Numbered from the stretch's first letter, positions 25,601-37,900 are shown. The stretch is 64,000 nt of DNA from Pomacea canaliculata (GCF_003073045.1 NC_037593.1:18946812-19010811); one strand, 5' to 3'. Numbers and translations are program-made. Notes: generated by a model not told the origin, from the sequence alone.

Positions 25601-28600
25601 GGCCCTATGCTCCTCAAGGAGCAACAATTAAGGACTAAACTAATGCTATAAGAGAGATACCAACAGACTGACATCATGAATAGAAACATTTAAAAAAAAA
25701 TGTAAGGCATCATTTACCTGAAAAGGCAGTTGGGTATACCAGAAGAGGCTATCAGATCCTTTCCTTTCAAAACACCTGCATTAACTGTACTTCCTTTAAA
25801 ATCTTTGCGACGTAATCTTTCACCCATCATCATTAGATAATCAGTGTAATCAGTTTGCCAGGTCACATGTCCCCTTGTCCTCACCAAAAGCGTATGGTAA
25901 GAAATGTAAAAAGGTTGAAATTAAATGCTTTATTCTAAATCAGCAATTCAGACATTGAAATCTTTTGCATTGTGGAATTTTATTTAAAGCCTTTATTTAG
26001 TTGTTTGGAGCAACAGATTAGCAGCACATGTTTCCACTGTTTTCTCTTTTTGTTGATTCAGGTGAAGAAAATACAGAGCAAGATAACCTACAGGAACCGA
26101 ACATGGCTTCAGTCACTTCAGTTCAAAAGCCCTGCATTAACAACCACCTTCACTCTACCGCCATTCAGTTAAATTTTGACAGATGCTGTCAGCAAACACC
26201 ACATTTGTCTCCAATTGGAAGTGCAAAAGGTTAGCTTTTGTATTTTATTGTGAATAAATCTGAAGTTGAAAATTTGGAAAAATCCTTTAAAGTCTGAGTC
26301 AGACATGCAAAAGTTGCAGGCTGATTAGTAGTATGAGGTGTTATCCCAGTTCTGTATTGTGTAGGGTAAGAGCACTGGACTAAATTCTAACTTCTGCTGA
26401 CATCATTGAATCCTATAGATGAATTAATTGAGTGTAAGAAAGCAAGTCCATAATAGTAAGCCTACTTTAATTACTTTGTGCAACAGATTAGCAGCACGTT
26501 TCCACTGTTTTCTCTTTTTGTTGATTCAGGTGAAGAAAATACAGAGCAAGATAACCTACAGGAACCGAACATGGCTTCAGTCACTTCAGTTCAAAAGCCC
26601 TGCATTAACAACCACCTTCACTCTACTGCCATTCAGTTAAATTTTGACAGATGCTGTCAGCAAACACCACATTTGTCTCCAATTGGAAGTGCAAAAGGTT
26701 AGCTTTTGTATTTTATTGTGAATAAATCTGAAGTTGAAAATTTGGAAAAATCCTTTAAAGTCTGAGTCAGACATGCAAAAGTTGCAGGCTGATTAGTAGT
26801 ATGAGGTGTTATCCCAGTTCTGTATTGTGTAGGGTAAGAGCACTGGACTAAATTCTAACTTCTGCTGACATCATTGAATCCTATAGATGAATTAATTGAG
26901 TGTAAAAAAGCAAGTCCATAATAGTAAGCCTACTTTAATTACTTTGAGATTGAATGGGATTTTTAACTGCTTGTGAGAGTGCTGATGTTCAAAGGTCTGT
27001 ATCTGGAGCAGTTATTTGCTCAAAGTTTTGGACTTGTTTATTAAAATCAACTAAACCCAGTAAATGAGGTTAGTCATTAATAAGTTATGGCCTTTTATAA
27101 TTTGTCTTTTTATCCAGGCAATAGCTTCTTTTAATTGTTTTTCATACCTTTATTCTCTTTTGGTGCTTTGTAGTCTGAGGCATCAAGGACATAAGAAATA
27201 GCCAAATAGTCATATATACCTATGTGAATATGTGTGTGTACATTTGCATGCATGAAAGTGCTCGTGCACAGGTTATAAGATGAAAATGGCGACTCCGTCT
27301 GGCTCTAAATTGCAAGCGATTCCAAGGTGAGTTATGCTTTTAGTTCTCGATCTGCTTCAGCTACCCACAAGCAGTTAATTTTAACAAAACATTTTAAATT
27401 TAACATGTTTATGTATTCTAACATGTAACTTATATGAAAATAATAAAAATCAAACATCTGTTTATGTTAATTTATTTTTGGGGGCACCACGTAATGTTTT
27501 AATTTAAATACTTGTTTGTCATCACTACACTTAGAACTAAAATATCCTAGGTTAAGATCTTATTGCCCTCTTTATGTGAAACCTGTTCACAGGGATGGCC
27601 ATCTGAGGTTTTCTTTAGGTACTCTGATTTCCTCCCTTTTCCATCATCTGAAATCAGCGTTAGAGGAAGTACTTTGCTTACAAATCAAGCAAGCAACCAA
27701 CAACAAAGTTATTTAAAGACAGCAGATGGTGTAAATATCAACCAGAGGATGCAAATTGTTGTCAGGTGTCCCCGCAAGGTGCGAGTTTCTGCAAGTGGGT
27801 CTTCCCATAAGGCTGCTCCTAAGTGTTCTACTATGCTTTTTGGATCTTCATTCTCTGATACTGATGACATCGCTCTAAATTTATCTCCCATCACAAAGAC
27901 TAGTAAGTGCTAATTAATGATACCTTAAATGCTAATATTCATACAAATCCTAATATTCGGTAATGGTAGCTTAAATGTTAGTATGTATATAAATCCTATC
28001 ATGTTAATAATGTGTCAGTATGAGTGCTTGCCTTTAGTGTTTGTTAAATATTTTATCTTTTGCTGTGGCTTGAGCTTTTCTAGAAATATTAAATTTATTT
28101 GCCAAACTTGAATTAAGATGTTTTTAAAAGAAGTGGTAGGGAAGCTATCTTTTGGCAAGAAATTTTTTACGGTTATCAGTTTCAAGAAAAATAATACATT
28201 TTGTTGCCTTTCAGTGCCTAATGCAAGATGTGAAGCTGATATCCAGGAGACAGTTAAGATGAACGAAAGTGCTCTGAAAACGGTACACATTCTTTCACTG
28301 TTTGGTGTCGAAAAGAAGACAATAGCATAAAGACTGCTAGCACATTCAACAAAGCTAGAATTCAAATTGTTAAATACAATGTACCATGTGTAATATAACA
28401 GATGAAAGCTTCTTCATAATTTCCTCAGTTTCCAACATGCTGGCATGTGAAAAATACAAATAGATAAAAATTGTAAGTGTAATAAAAGTGGCATTATGCT
28501 GTACCTTACGTTGAAAATTTCACAAGATTTAGGTGCTGTTTAGTGTAACATATGTTCACTTTTTTCTTTAACTCACTGGACACTAGATTCACTGTATAAT

Positions 28601-31289
28601 TCTGATAGCATTGCCTTAAAGTAGAGTTACCATAGGCCGCATGAGGATAGCAGTTGCAATCAAGAGCTAGAGCATTTCAAAAAAATTACATGGGAGGTAA
28701 CTGGTACTGTTATTTAATGTCTCAAGTGTGTTTCCCTTGGACCATTAATGCACAGAGGAAATGTGAATTTTTTTTTTCAACGTATTAAATCTTCATTTAA
28801 GTACTATTGCATATTGCATTTATTCTCTAAAATATCTCGATCTAAAAAAATTGGTGTGCATTCTCTATAGCGGCATTGATAATTATGGATTCAAAGTTGT
28901 GTAAACACATACATCTTGTTTCACAAGGGTAGTGTGCTGTACTAATGAATTAGGTGTATAAAGAGCTCTCGTCTGTCAGTGACAGTTTATATAAATTGTT
29001 TGGGGTCTTTACGCAATAAAACTGTCAAAAGATTTATAAAAGATTATTGCCTTAATGACTGTCTTATCTAGGAATTTCTTAGAAGTAGTATGTTGTCTAA
29101 GTCTGTCTGTTATCAAGGGGGGTGGGGGGTGCGGGTGAGGAGAGCCACGCCTTCAAGAGTTAAAATTTAATGGTGTGTAGTTGCTTTACAGGTAGATGAA
29201 GCAGAGAATTATGGAGAGAGGATCTTGACAAGCACCCCTCTTGCTGGAATATCTAAAAGGAATTTTGTGGTATGTGCATTACTGAAAATATGAAGGGGTG
29301 GGTGGGTGGTGTGGAACTAGTGTTTTACACTGAGCCAGCAACTAAAGCTATACCACAGCTAGCCCTGTTAACAAATGCCAGATGTAGACAAAGAAGAGTG
29401 TGCCTGAGACAAGAGCTGAACTCAGGACATCCAACCCTCATTGTATTGGAGACAGGCGCTAACTGTTGTGCCACTAGACCGCCCTACTAAAAATACAAAT
29501 AGTTGTTCCTGTTATTTCTCTTCATGTGGCTTTTGTTTAGAAGGCTGATTGCTTTGATATAGCCTTAGTTGCTGGCTTGGCGTAAAACACCACCATCCCC
29601 TCTTGAGATCAGTTACCCTCAAAATTTGTAACAGAGATTTACACATCACTTAAAAGGCAAAAGCTTGTTAATGCTGTCATAGCAGCTATAGATGTTCTCT
29701 ACTTTTCAAGTTCATTGCTTTACTTTGCTCTTTTAGGTTCTTATTTTAAAACAAGAGTAGATAGAACTTTTAAATGTTCTTAATTAGACGCAGTCTTCTA
29801 ACCATAGTATTCTGCTACTTGGAATATATAAGAAATTTATTTGCATTAACAGTTACTGAAATGTTGTTGTTTGGATGTTTAAACAGGATTACCCAGTTTG
29901 TTGCAAAATTTCAAGAGAAAGCTTAGTTTCAGTACTAGATGAGAAAAATATTAAATTTATTCCACCGAAGAGACTGTACACAATGTATTACTCTGAGAGT
30001 TACACAAATACATATCCAGAACAATGCCAGCTTCATGTATGCATCACATGCAACCTAAAGTCATATGTACAATATGCAAAGTGAACCAGCTTCACTATAG
30101 TTAAAACTGCATGTAGAGGAAAGAAAGCCTTTGTTCAAGTAGGTCATAATGAGAAGACAGTAACTTGCTCAACTTGTCTTTTCTCTTTCAGTTAAACTTG
30201 TCATCTCTCCACTCTCCTTCAGACTGTGATATAATCCCACTTCGAGAGTCTGGAGACATAATCCATTCAGATGAAATTGTGGCAGAGTCCATAGAAGACT
30301 CATGCACACGTATGTCAAAGATCAAGGCAAGTTCTTTTACAGAAGTTTAAAGCTTTTATTGCTACTAATATTGTCTTTTGTGGCCCTATACTCCACTGGG
30401 AGTGATTGGGAACAAGAAGAATATTGTCTTTGATTTATACAGCATTTACGCAAGAGGTTTGTTGGAAACTGTTATTTAGAATCTTACAAAGCAACAGCAT
30501 GGGTGGGGGCAGAATTTGCCTTGCCATCCATCTACAGTTCTAAAGTTTTTGAATTCGGACAGCATTTTTGGTAATGCTTGCACGGAAGGCAAAGTTTATA
30601 TTTTAGTGTTAAGGTTACATTTTATCAATTCTCTTGCTATCTTTTCAGCAACAGAGATCACTTTGTTCATTTGCAGATACAGAGGGAGGGAAATAAAGTT
30701 GGAAGTGGTGACAGTAAAGACACCTCTGGAATCAGAAAAGTAGCACCTGAAAGGACGGTCAATGAGGATGTCCAAATTATAAGTTCCAATAAAGGTGGAT
30801 CAAGCACAGAAGTAAGGGATGTGAAAACGGATTACCAGATGAATGAAAAACATCAGGACACCGTTATGGAAATCTGTCCAGTCAGCACAATGGGAATGGT
30901 TGAAAATTCTTGGAATAAACAGACTAGAAGTGGCTCAAAGGCAGGCATACTTTTGTGGATTGAACCTGCTGACAGTGGTTTTATAGACATGTTGCAAACA
31001 GCACCTCCAGGTATGCCATATAAATGACTCCAGTTGAAATTAAGGCAAGTCACTTGTTTTTATGTAATGTACAGCTTGCATGCATCAGCTCACTAAGAGG
31101 GGTATTTAAAAGGACTTGTAGATACTTCTTGCAAAAAAGGATAAGAATTCTAATAATGTAACCATGGTCAATGGTTGTTAACTCCCAACATTTAAGCATT
31201 CAGACTGATGTTCATGTTTACTTTTTTCCTTGTTTACAGATGATATAAGTTTGCTTTCCTACAAGTCAATGCATCCTGTAAAGCAGTAA
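22669..31289 (+). CDS. Uncharacterised 797-aa protein, 17 coding exons
   Basis: I do not recognise this gene. The exons are 22669-22798, 23336-23381, 23627-23798, 24149-24275, 24492-24572, 24677-24883, 25311-25451, 26062-26229, 26530-26697, 27272-27326, 27619-27902, 28215-28282, 29192-29269, 29887-30036, 30192-30326, 30677-31010 and 31240-31289. All phases agree to the stop. The start is the first ATG after an in-frame TAG. The N-terminus MGKIKVLKTYSHARNQQRK has a K-T-Y-S-x-x-R pattern recalling the YSR/YGR-type PDS5-binding motif of Wapl and haspin. The rest is Ser/Thr-rich, mostly disordered, with basic patches (KRLVKKG, KAADLKKR) and SP/TP sites. The end (LLWIEPADSGFIDML) looks more conserved. 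There is no kinase domain, so it is not a complete haspin. A nuclear or chromatin role is inference. Exons 8 and 9 are tandem duplicates. Two introns appear to use GC donors (24884, 30327). Small-exon choices carry some uncertainty. Confidence 0.68.
26010..26478 (+). repeat. Tandem duplication unit, copy 1 (469 bp, contains exon 8)
   Basis: This copy begins at GCAACAGATTAGC and ends at TACTTTG, immediately before copy 2 starts. It carries a complete 168-nt exon with its acceptor (GATTCAG) and donor (AAAG|GTTAGC). Compared with copy 2, I see one 2-base indel in the intron upstream of the exon, one silent ACC/ACT change in the exon and one change in the downstream intron. Confidence 0.95.
26480..26946 (+). 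repeat. Tandem duplication unit, copy 2 (467 bp, contains exon 9)
   Basis: This is nearly identical to 26010-26478. Because the exon is 168 nt with phase 1 on both sides, including both copies keeps the reading frame and adds 56 residues. The encoded 56-residue segments are identical in sequence. Confidence 0.95.
29295..29486 (-). repeat. tRNA-derived SINE, minus orientation
   Basis: Read on the minus strand it starts GGGCGGTCTAGTGGC and continues with an A-box-like ACAACAGTTAGCGCC and a B-box-like GAGTTCAGCTC, i.e. a tRNA-like head. The body contains CTTTAGTTGCTGGCT and GTGTAAAACAC, which recur at 29553-29605 and 48623-48706. It lies in an intron of the 797-aa gene. Confidence 0.7.
29553..29605 (+). 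repeat. SINE body fragment, plus orientation
   Basis: The sequence GATATAGCCTTAGTTGCTGG followed by CGTAAAACACCACCATCCCC matches the body of the neighbouring minus-strand SINE in inverted orientation. The tRNA head is missing. Confidence 0.6.
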
Positions 31290-31402
31290 ATTCTACCAGC
31301 ATAGGAATGCACACACAAAGCAGGTACAAAATAAAAGTACTTTATTAAAAACCTTTAAAATAAAAAGGGCAGTAGATGCAAGAAATTGAAGTAACTGTGA
31401 AT
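31290..31402. terminator. Compact convergent polyadenylation region
   Basis: The stop codons of the 797-aa gene (plus) and SDE2 (minus) are 113 bp apart. AATAAA on the plus strand at 31330-31335 and TTTATT at 31341-31346 (AATAAA on the minus strand) are five bases apart. They form the near-palindrome AATAAAAGTACTTTATT. Cleavage for each gene would fall inside or just before the other gene's coding end, so 3' UTRs must overlap or be very short. Confidence 0.75.
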
Positions 31403-34400
31403 TTATTTTCCTTTTTTTGCCTTGGTTGGTCTTGCCAACAATGCAGGATTAATCTGATCTGAAGAAAGTCCTTTCACAGAATAAAGACGAAGAGCTCGCT
31501 CTTGAACTGTGCCGCCACACTTAAGTCCCCGTGCCATAAGTTCTATTTTTAGACGATCTAGCCCCAAAGCTTCTAACTCCTTTGCACTGGAAACATTCTC
31601 CAACACAACTGAATGGTTCACCTGTGTTGGGAAAAAAACATAAGCCAAATTACTGATCAAACTACACTATCAAGGCATCCTCTGATTTTACACTATGGGT
31701 TTACTGTTTAGCAGATCAAAGTTACCAAAGTATTTTTTTTAAAATCATGGGATCAGTTGCATAACTAACCTCTGACTTTTCTTCTTGCTGATAGCTGGTG
31801 CTTACATCTGTCTGCGACTGAAGCTTGGAATCTCCTTCAGAACAACCCTTCTGCCCATCAGGATTTGATGCACAATTTTGTAAATGTGTCATCTGCTCCG
31901 TTTCCTGTTCCACTTGCTTGTCTTCCTGATCATCAGCTGTAACATTTTCCTGGGGTCCACTGCTGTCTTCTAATGTTCCTATGCTCTCTGAGCTGATAGG
32001 CAAGTCTGCTGGTTTACCTTGATCATCTTCAGATCCTGCATCATCAGAATCTGCTTCAACACCAAACCTGCAAGCCAATGAGAGCGTGACTGTTATGTTT
32101 AGCGATGGGGTGGAGGGGATTGGTTGTGAGATATTTCAGAAAGGAAAAGATGTACAATGAACTTTCAGCACCAACATGAGATAGGAGTAGTGGTTGAGAC
32201 TTTGGGAATCAGTATCTTTCCTAATCATTTAGTGAGAAGACAGTGACCATAGATTGGAGCACAGAGCCATCATTTCTCATTTCTTACCATTCCCATTTTC
32301 GTTTTGAAGAAGAAGCACCACAGTCTTCTGCTTTTCTTTTTCTTGTTTCATGTGATGAACCACAAGTTGAAGTAGCTGACAAACTCTTTGCTTTCTTCAG
32401 TCCTGTTAAATAAATAAATAAAAATATACTCATAACGATATGCTAAAAACTATTATCAACTCATTGATGACCATCCAACCATTGATGGTCAGACAGTGTC
32501 AAGAAAAAAGAAAATTATGGAATTATTTTGAGGCTACATGTGTATGCAAGCATGTGACAGTCAAGGAGCTGCTTGGCATGAATGACTAAATGTGGAACAA
32601 GAAGCCTTTAGAACTATATCTTTTGACTGTAAGATATGTACTAAAGAAAATAAACACATTTTCATGTTTTTCGATTAAAGTTAGACTTCTACTGCAGTCA
32701 TTGAAAATCAAGGTGGTCATTTATTCTGAGCAGCAGTTTGGTTGTGGAACTCCATGGTTTACAAACAAAATTAATGATTACTAAAATTTATACCTTCAGT
32801 CAGGGCATCTTCTAGGTCTTTCTGCACCACAGCACACTGTTCTGTGTAAGCAGGATCACTCAGCTTTGGGCTCTGAGTCTGTGAATGAAGCCGTGCCTTC
32901 TTTTCTTGACGCTGGCGTTCTTTTTCACGCTCGCGGTCAGCTTGCTTAGCCACCCATTCCTTTAGTCTATCACACACACATATATATATATGCAAACAGC
33001 AAAGAAAAAAAAAATAAATGCAAGACAAAATTTATGAACTTGCATTCAGCTATTAAATATCAATAAAAATGAACCCCCCCCCTTTTTTTTTGAAAGAACT
33101 CTTTTGGATTGTCATTCATTGTGCTGTGCCACAGCTTGGGCCATCAAGTAGAATTAGAATGCACTGCCATTAATATTTTTCCCACTTCTATATACATTTT
33201 CCACATTCATAATATTAAGGTCAATAATAAAACCATGTTAAAAACAAAATAAATTATTAAGGACCATTCATTCTAACAGAAGTAGTACCACAACCAGGTG
33301 AACATGTGGTTCACATAATGTAACACTAGTATCAATAAAGCAACAAGCTTATGAGGGGCAGGTTCCCTCTTTCCCTCAAACTGGAAAATGTTTGAAAACT
33401 CTTGAAGTTATAAGTAAACATGGATTTTTAAAACAAATTGGTAGATTCATCCCTGCAAATTCAAAAAAATTTGTAAAGATTATATTCACTGCACTTTGAT
33501 TATATATATATTTTTACTTTTTCTCATTATTGACATCTCTCATACGTCGACCACTCAAATCTCTGCAGGCCTCACGGCTGGTTGTCTTCTCAATCTGTGC
33601 ACCGATTGCTCGAAGCATTGAGCCAAATCCTAAAACAAGAAACAAATGCAAATAAACATCAGAGACAAGACCTGGAATATTAATTTCTTTTCCACTTAGT
33701 GACCACATTTGCTATTACTTGAACATCACACCAGAGTACTGCATTTGAATGACAACTAGAGCTATAACTGGGTTGTAATGGTTTATAATCTAACAATGAT
33801 CAACAAAAAGAATTCACAATAGTTTAAAAGAAAATGCCCCTATCAAATAATTTTGTTTATAATAAGCCTTATTCCCCAAACAGTACAGATTGGTTATAAT
33901 TTATACAAAGAGCAAAAGTCAGCAGATATTAACAAAAAAGGCCAACCAATAGGTGAAACTATGAAATCCTTTCAGTCACTAGAAAGTCAAAAATACATAG
34001 CCCAGTAAATGCTTTCAGCTGCGCTTTAAAATTTAAATAAAATCTGAAAACAGAAATTAGTACAGTTAAAAAATGTAAACATAAATTACCTCCTTTGCCA
34101 CCAACAACGCGAGGTAGTAGACAGTAAACCTCTCCATGTTTGAGTTGCTGGGATGGAGATACCAAACGTCCGTTGTTTTGCAAGTAGAAGGTTTCACTTT
34201 TGAGATTCTGCAATGCAAGTTAAATACCTACTGCTCATTTATCTGCCGAAAAGCTTTACATTATTAGTTACACCTGTCTGCACATGTATTTTGGCACTAA
34301 CAAAATATTACGAATTATTTTACAGCTATAATCGTCTACTGACTTTGTAACCTGCTTTGAACACAAGTGGTCCTAGTTTAAAAGATATGGCAAAAAGATA

Positions 34401-34677
34401 AGAAAATTAATCTAGCTTGATTCTCTTCTTTATTTCTAAATTTATATACTCTTGTATTTAAGTGAAGTCTTAACCACCTTTTTATTCTTACTTCAATCTC
34501 TGTTCATTTCGCTCGACATCTGACATCAGGAATCGTAAGTGCGGACGTAATTTACAGCAGCTTTCTAAGTAAAATCAGGAAATAACTCACCAGCAGAGTC
34601 TCGACGTCAGAAAAAGTTCTGCAATTCTCTCCATTTACACAGACCGAACCAAGTGTGGTCCAAAGTTTGATAATCAT
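31403..34677 (-). CDS. SDE2: SDE2, PCNA/telomere- and splicing-linked genome stability factor
   Basis: SDE2 carries an N-terminal ubiquitin-like fold that is cut off after a diglycine. The mature protein acts in replication stress control and pre-mRNA splicing in the nucleus. The exons are 34591-34677, 34090-34207, 33518-33629, 32794-32966, 32288-32402, 31770-32067 and 31403-31621, all in frame, 373 aa. The ubiquitin-like part ends VVGGKGG at residues 64-69, with the cut expected after Gly66 to expose Lys67. The conserved block [15 protein letters not shown] and [16 protein letters not shown] follows, then [14 protein letters not shown] (charged helix). Next comes a Lys/Arg nuclear-type patch (TRKRKAEDC), KRKWEWFGVEAD, an acidic and Gln-rich linker, and a C-terminal SAP domain ([19 protein letters not shown]) in the last exon. 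The acidic linker is the variable part; length is somewhat below the human protein. It is tail to tail with the 797-aa gene. Confidence 0.97.
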
Positions 34678-34904
34678 TTTTGTCACTTAAATTGCGTAGT
34701 GTTGTGGTTCCGGCCAACAGGAAGTGCAGTGCAGTGTGGGATACTGAGGGAGACAACCATCAATACTCAAGGCGAGACAACTCGTCAGAAGGCGTCTATA
34801 TATAGACTACTAAACTAAAGGATGGATCATGTTGAAGGGGAGGGCTCGTTTGGGAAGCTCGACCAAACACCATCGCCAATGTAGTACTAGGATGCACGAC
34901 TGAG

Positions 34905-35015
34905 CCATATAGGGAAAACTATATTAAAAGTATTTATATAGCGCATTTCCCGGTTGACAGCAAGCTCAATGCGCTTTGACATAAGCAATCGGCTAACAAT
35001 ATCTACGTGGATTAG
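34905..35015 (+). repeat. GCGCTTT-type interspersed repeat, copy 1
   Basis: TTTATATAGCGCATTTCC is followed by GCTCAATGCGCTTTGACA. This pairing of 'atatagcgc..ttcc' with 'gctca.agcgcttt.ca' recurs at 41320-41375 in this window. I have the impression that it is a common marine-invertebrate interspersed repeat, but I cannot assign it to a named class. Confidence 0.55.
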
Positions 35016-37080
35016 AAGATTTTGTAGCACATGTTCCCTATAAGTAGACCCGATGCGTTGTACAGAAGTCAAACGAGTAAAACACATCACCAACAAATAT
35101 CTTCAAATATCGCGCGTCACCCGCAGTCAAAGGGAGGTAAATATTCATCTGAATACATACGTACTTCCTTTAAGCTTTAAGGCAACGTAGTTGAGAGAGC
35201 AGACCACAATCCTGGCGAACTCGATAGTAGTCAGAAATATAAATAGAGCAAGAATGCAGGATGAGAAAGCACACTTATCATCTGACGACATCGTTGAGAC
35301 GCAAAAATCCAATGCAGAACGTGCAGCATGAAATCGTACAGAAAAGGGACAAATGCAATGGTCCACAGTGACCCCCCAAAGGGCAAAAGTTTCAGTGAAG
35401 TAAGCACAAATAACTCACATCAAAGTTTAAAACTTTAAGCAGTACGGTAGTAAGGGAAAATAGAGACGGTGGATTTGCCTACTGATGTACCTCAGGTGTA
35501 TCTTGATCAAGACGATAAAAAGCAAATACATAAAGCCTATCAGCGGGAAAGTCAATGCATTCGTCATGCAACAGAAATCGTCAGAGATTTTTTCAACGCA
35601 TATAGTAATATCATTATAATAACCAGCTTTAATAAGATAAAATTCCAATCAACAGAGCTAAAATCTCCAACACCACACCTATTGGAACTGGGTCTTCCAA
35701 AACAGGATTACACAGGATTTTATTGACAAGACATTTTAAGCCGATGGCAGATTTAACATCAATGTTAGCGAGAAGACCCAAGCGGCTTTGCAGACAAGTT
35801 CTACGCGTGAAAATACTGCTTGGAAATAATCGCCTTGCATCTAGTAATGACAGATGAGGGTGGTGGTGATGGTGTAGTGCTGGGGGAAGACAATAGTTTT
35901 TATTGTCTACTTCTGTTCACAACAGAGATAGAAAATTTCCTTTGTTGGAGGACTCATAAGTAATAAACTAAACAAAATACGGTCACACCTCACACACCTA
36001 TACACAACCTCAGCTATGACTCTCTCACACACACATACACACCTTCTCGCGTGCGCACAGTGCATTTGGTGGTTCTGTTCAAGACTTATCAAAGTTGTTA
36101 AGAAGAACTTGGCAAAAACCATTTCCTTGTGACCAAATGTTTCCATCTACGGTCAGAGAGTGATGGTGGAAATGGTGATGTTTTAGGTGAGAGGAGTTCG
36201 TGATGCAAACAGCTTTTAACCTTATAGGTGTATAGATCACTTAGCGTTCTTTGTGGGAATCCAATGATTTTTCTGGCAATCTTCACTCCCTTCAAGCCTT
36301 ATCTTTGATGGCCAGAACGCAGAACCACACTGACAGACTAAATCTTAGAATTCTAAATGTTTAGAAATTGTTAAATATATTATTTAAATAGTATATACAT
36401 GTAATACTAGGTACTCATGCTGGTTTTTGAATCAATAATCAGCAAAAAGAAAAGTACAAAAATAAATTTTTTTTCAACCTGTTTTCAATGATACAAAGTT
36501 TATTTTTATATCTCTGTCACAGACGCTCACATGCGCTCTCAACACTCACGCAATATCTCGGACATTAGCTGATTCCTTTTTTCGTTATAAACAAGATAAC
36601 TAAGTCTGCCTCTTGCAAGCCCTATTTAAATTAAATTATGAAAAAATGGTAAACTAAAAAATTATACACGATTCAAAAGGACAAGAATTAATCCAATTAA
36701 ATCAATTAATATACGTCCCCCAACAAATTTACTTATTATGTATAACAACTCCAATTTACGCAAAAGAAACTTTCTTTTTTCTCAGTTTGATGATAGTCAT
36801 AGAGAAAAATACTAGGATTTTTAGTTTGTCCCAATGTCACTTTTAACATCACTTACACTTGAGACTGTTTTAACGATACTCTTGATTATAGTCACTGGGG
36901 ACTGATGTTCCAGGAATCCACAAATATCTGAAACTAAAGGCACCTCCACTAGGGTACAGACGTACACAATGGCACCGCCTCTTGAGGACGAGCGACCACA
37001 CCCTTTTCTTCCTGTCTTGCCAACTCTTGGTTCAGCAATTTTCTCCTTCTGATGTTAGTTATTCCTAGCCTGATTACTAG

Positions 37081-37189
37081 GGTCAAATACTCCTAGGGCT
37101 ATTACTAAAACCAGTTTCTCTTAGGGTAATTCCTAGAGACATATACTCCGGGTCAAATACTCCAAGGCACTTGCCAGGTCAAATACTCC
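37081..37189 (+). repeat. Three short direct repeats GGTCAAATACTCC
   Basis: Exact 13-base copies at 37081-37093, 37151-37163 and 37177-37189, with degenerate relatives between and around them (CGAATACTGGGCC, GACATATACTCC). They look like a decayed minisatellite. Confidence 0.7.
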
Positions 37190-37802
37190 ATGGCATTGGC
37201 CAGGCCCGAATACTGGGCCTATTGACAGGTTTTAAAAAGAAATTACAAACACGAATCTACATAAAGAAAAATTCAACTTGTACAAAAATCCGAAATACAA
37301 AAGAAATGTGATTTCCGCACCTTAATTGGAAGACGGAGCATCCACTCCCCTACACCCTATGCTCGGCACTTGCCGTGTCTTCCTGGAAGTGAAGTGCTAG
37401 CCGATGACGGCTAATGACACTGTCTTTCCCTCTTTCTAGAATCTACAAAACACATAAAAAGCAAAACAAAGCAAAAATTCCTTTGTGTCTCATTCGACAC
37501 ATGTGGGTCAGACGCAGCGCTATGGTGATTCATTGTCGCCCATCTATGACAATCTCAAATAGGTTTCAAGATGTGAATTTTTAAACATTTTAATTTTTGT
37601 ATAATTTTATGCGCAAAACTTAAAATGAATAAAGTGCTGATTTTGACAGGCCAGTACACCAATGTGTAAGTACTAAACACATCATCTGCTGGACTACCTA
37701 AAACAATGAACCGCTCTAATTTTTTTTCAGGACGCCCTGGTACTGAATACTATTTAGTAATATCGCTTCAAAATTGGGATTTCAAGCAAATTCCACCACT
37801 AT

Positions 37803-37900
37803 GACTATATATATATAAGAAACAGTTAAATGAAGCGTAGCGAATATTGGTTTATATTTGCCCCGTATTCGCTACGTTTCATCTGACTATATATATACGT
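37803..37900. repeat. Imperfect inverted repeat / hairpin
   Basis: The left arm ACTATATATATATAAG..AATGAAGCGTAGCGAATAT pairs with the right arm ATTCGCTACGTTTCATCTGA..ATATATAT across a loop of about 15-20 bases. The arms match at roughly 17 of 20 positions in the GAARCGTAGCGAATA part. It could be a small foldback MITE. Confidence 0.6.

Noticed and set aside
22669..31289. Naming the 797-aa gene haspin or Wapl
   Set aside because: Only a short N-terminal motif and one weak phrase are alike. The kinase domain of haspin and the conserved C-terminal fold of Wapl are not present.
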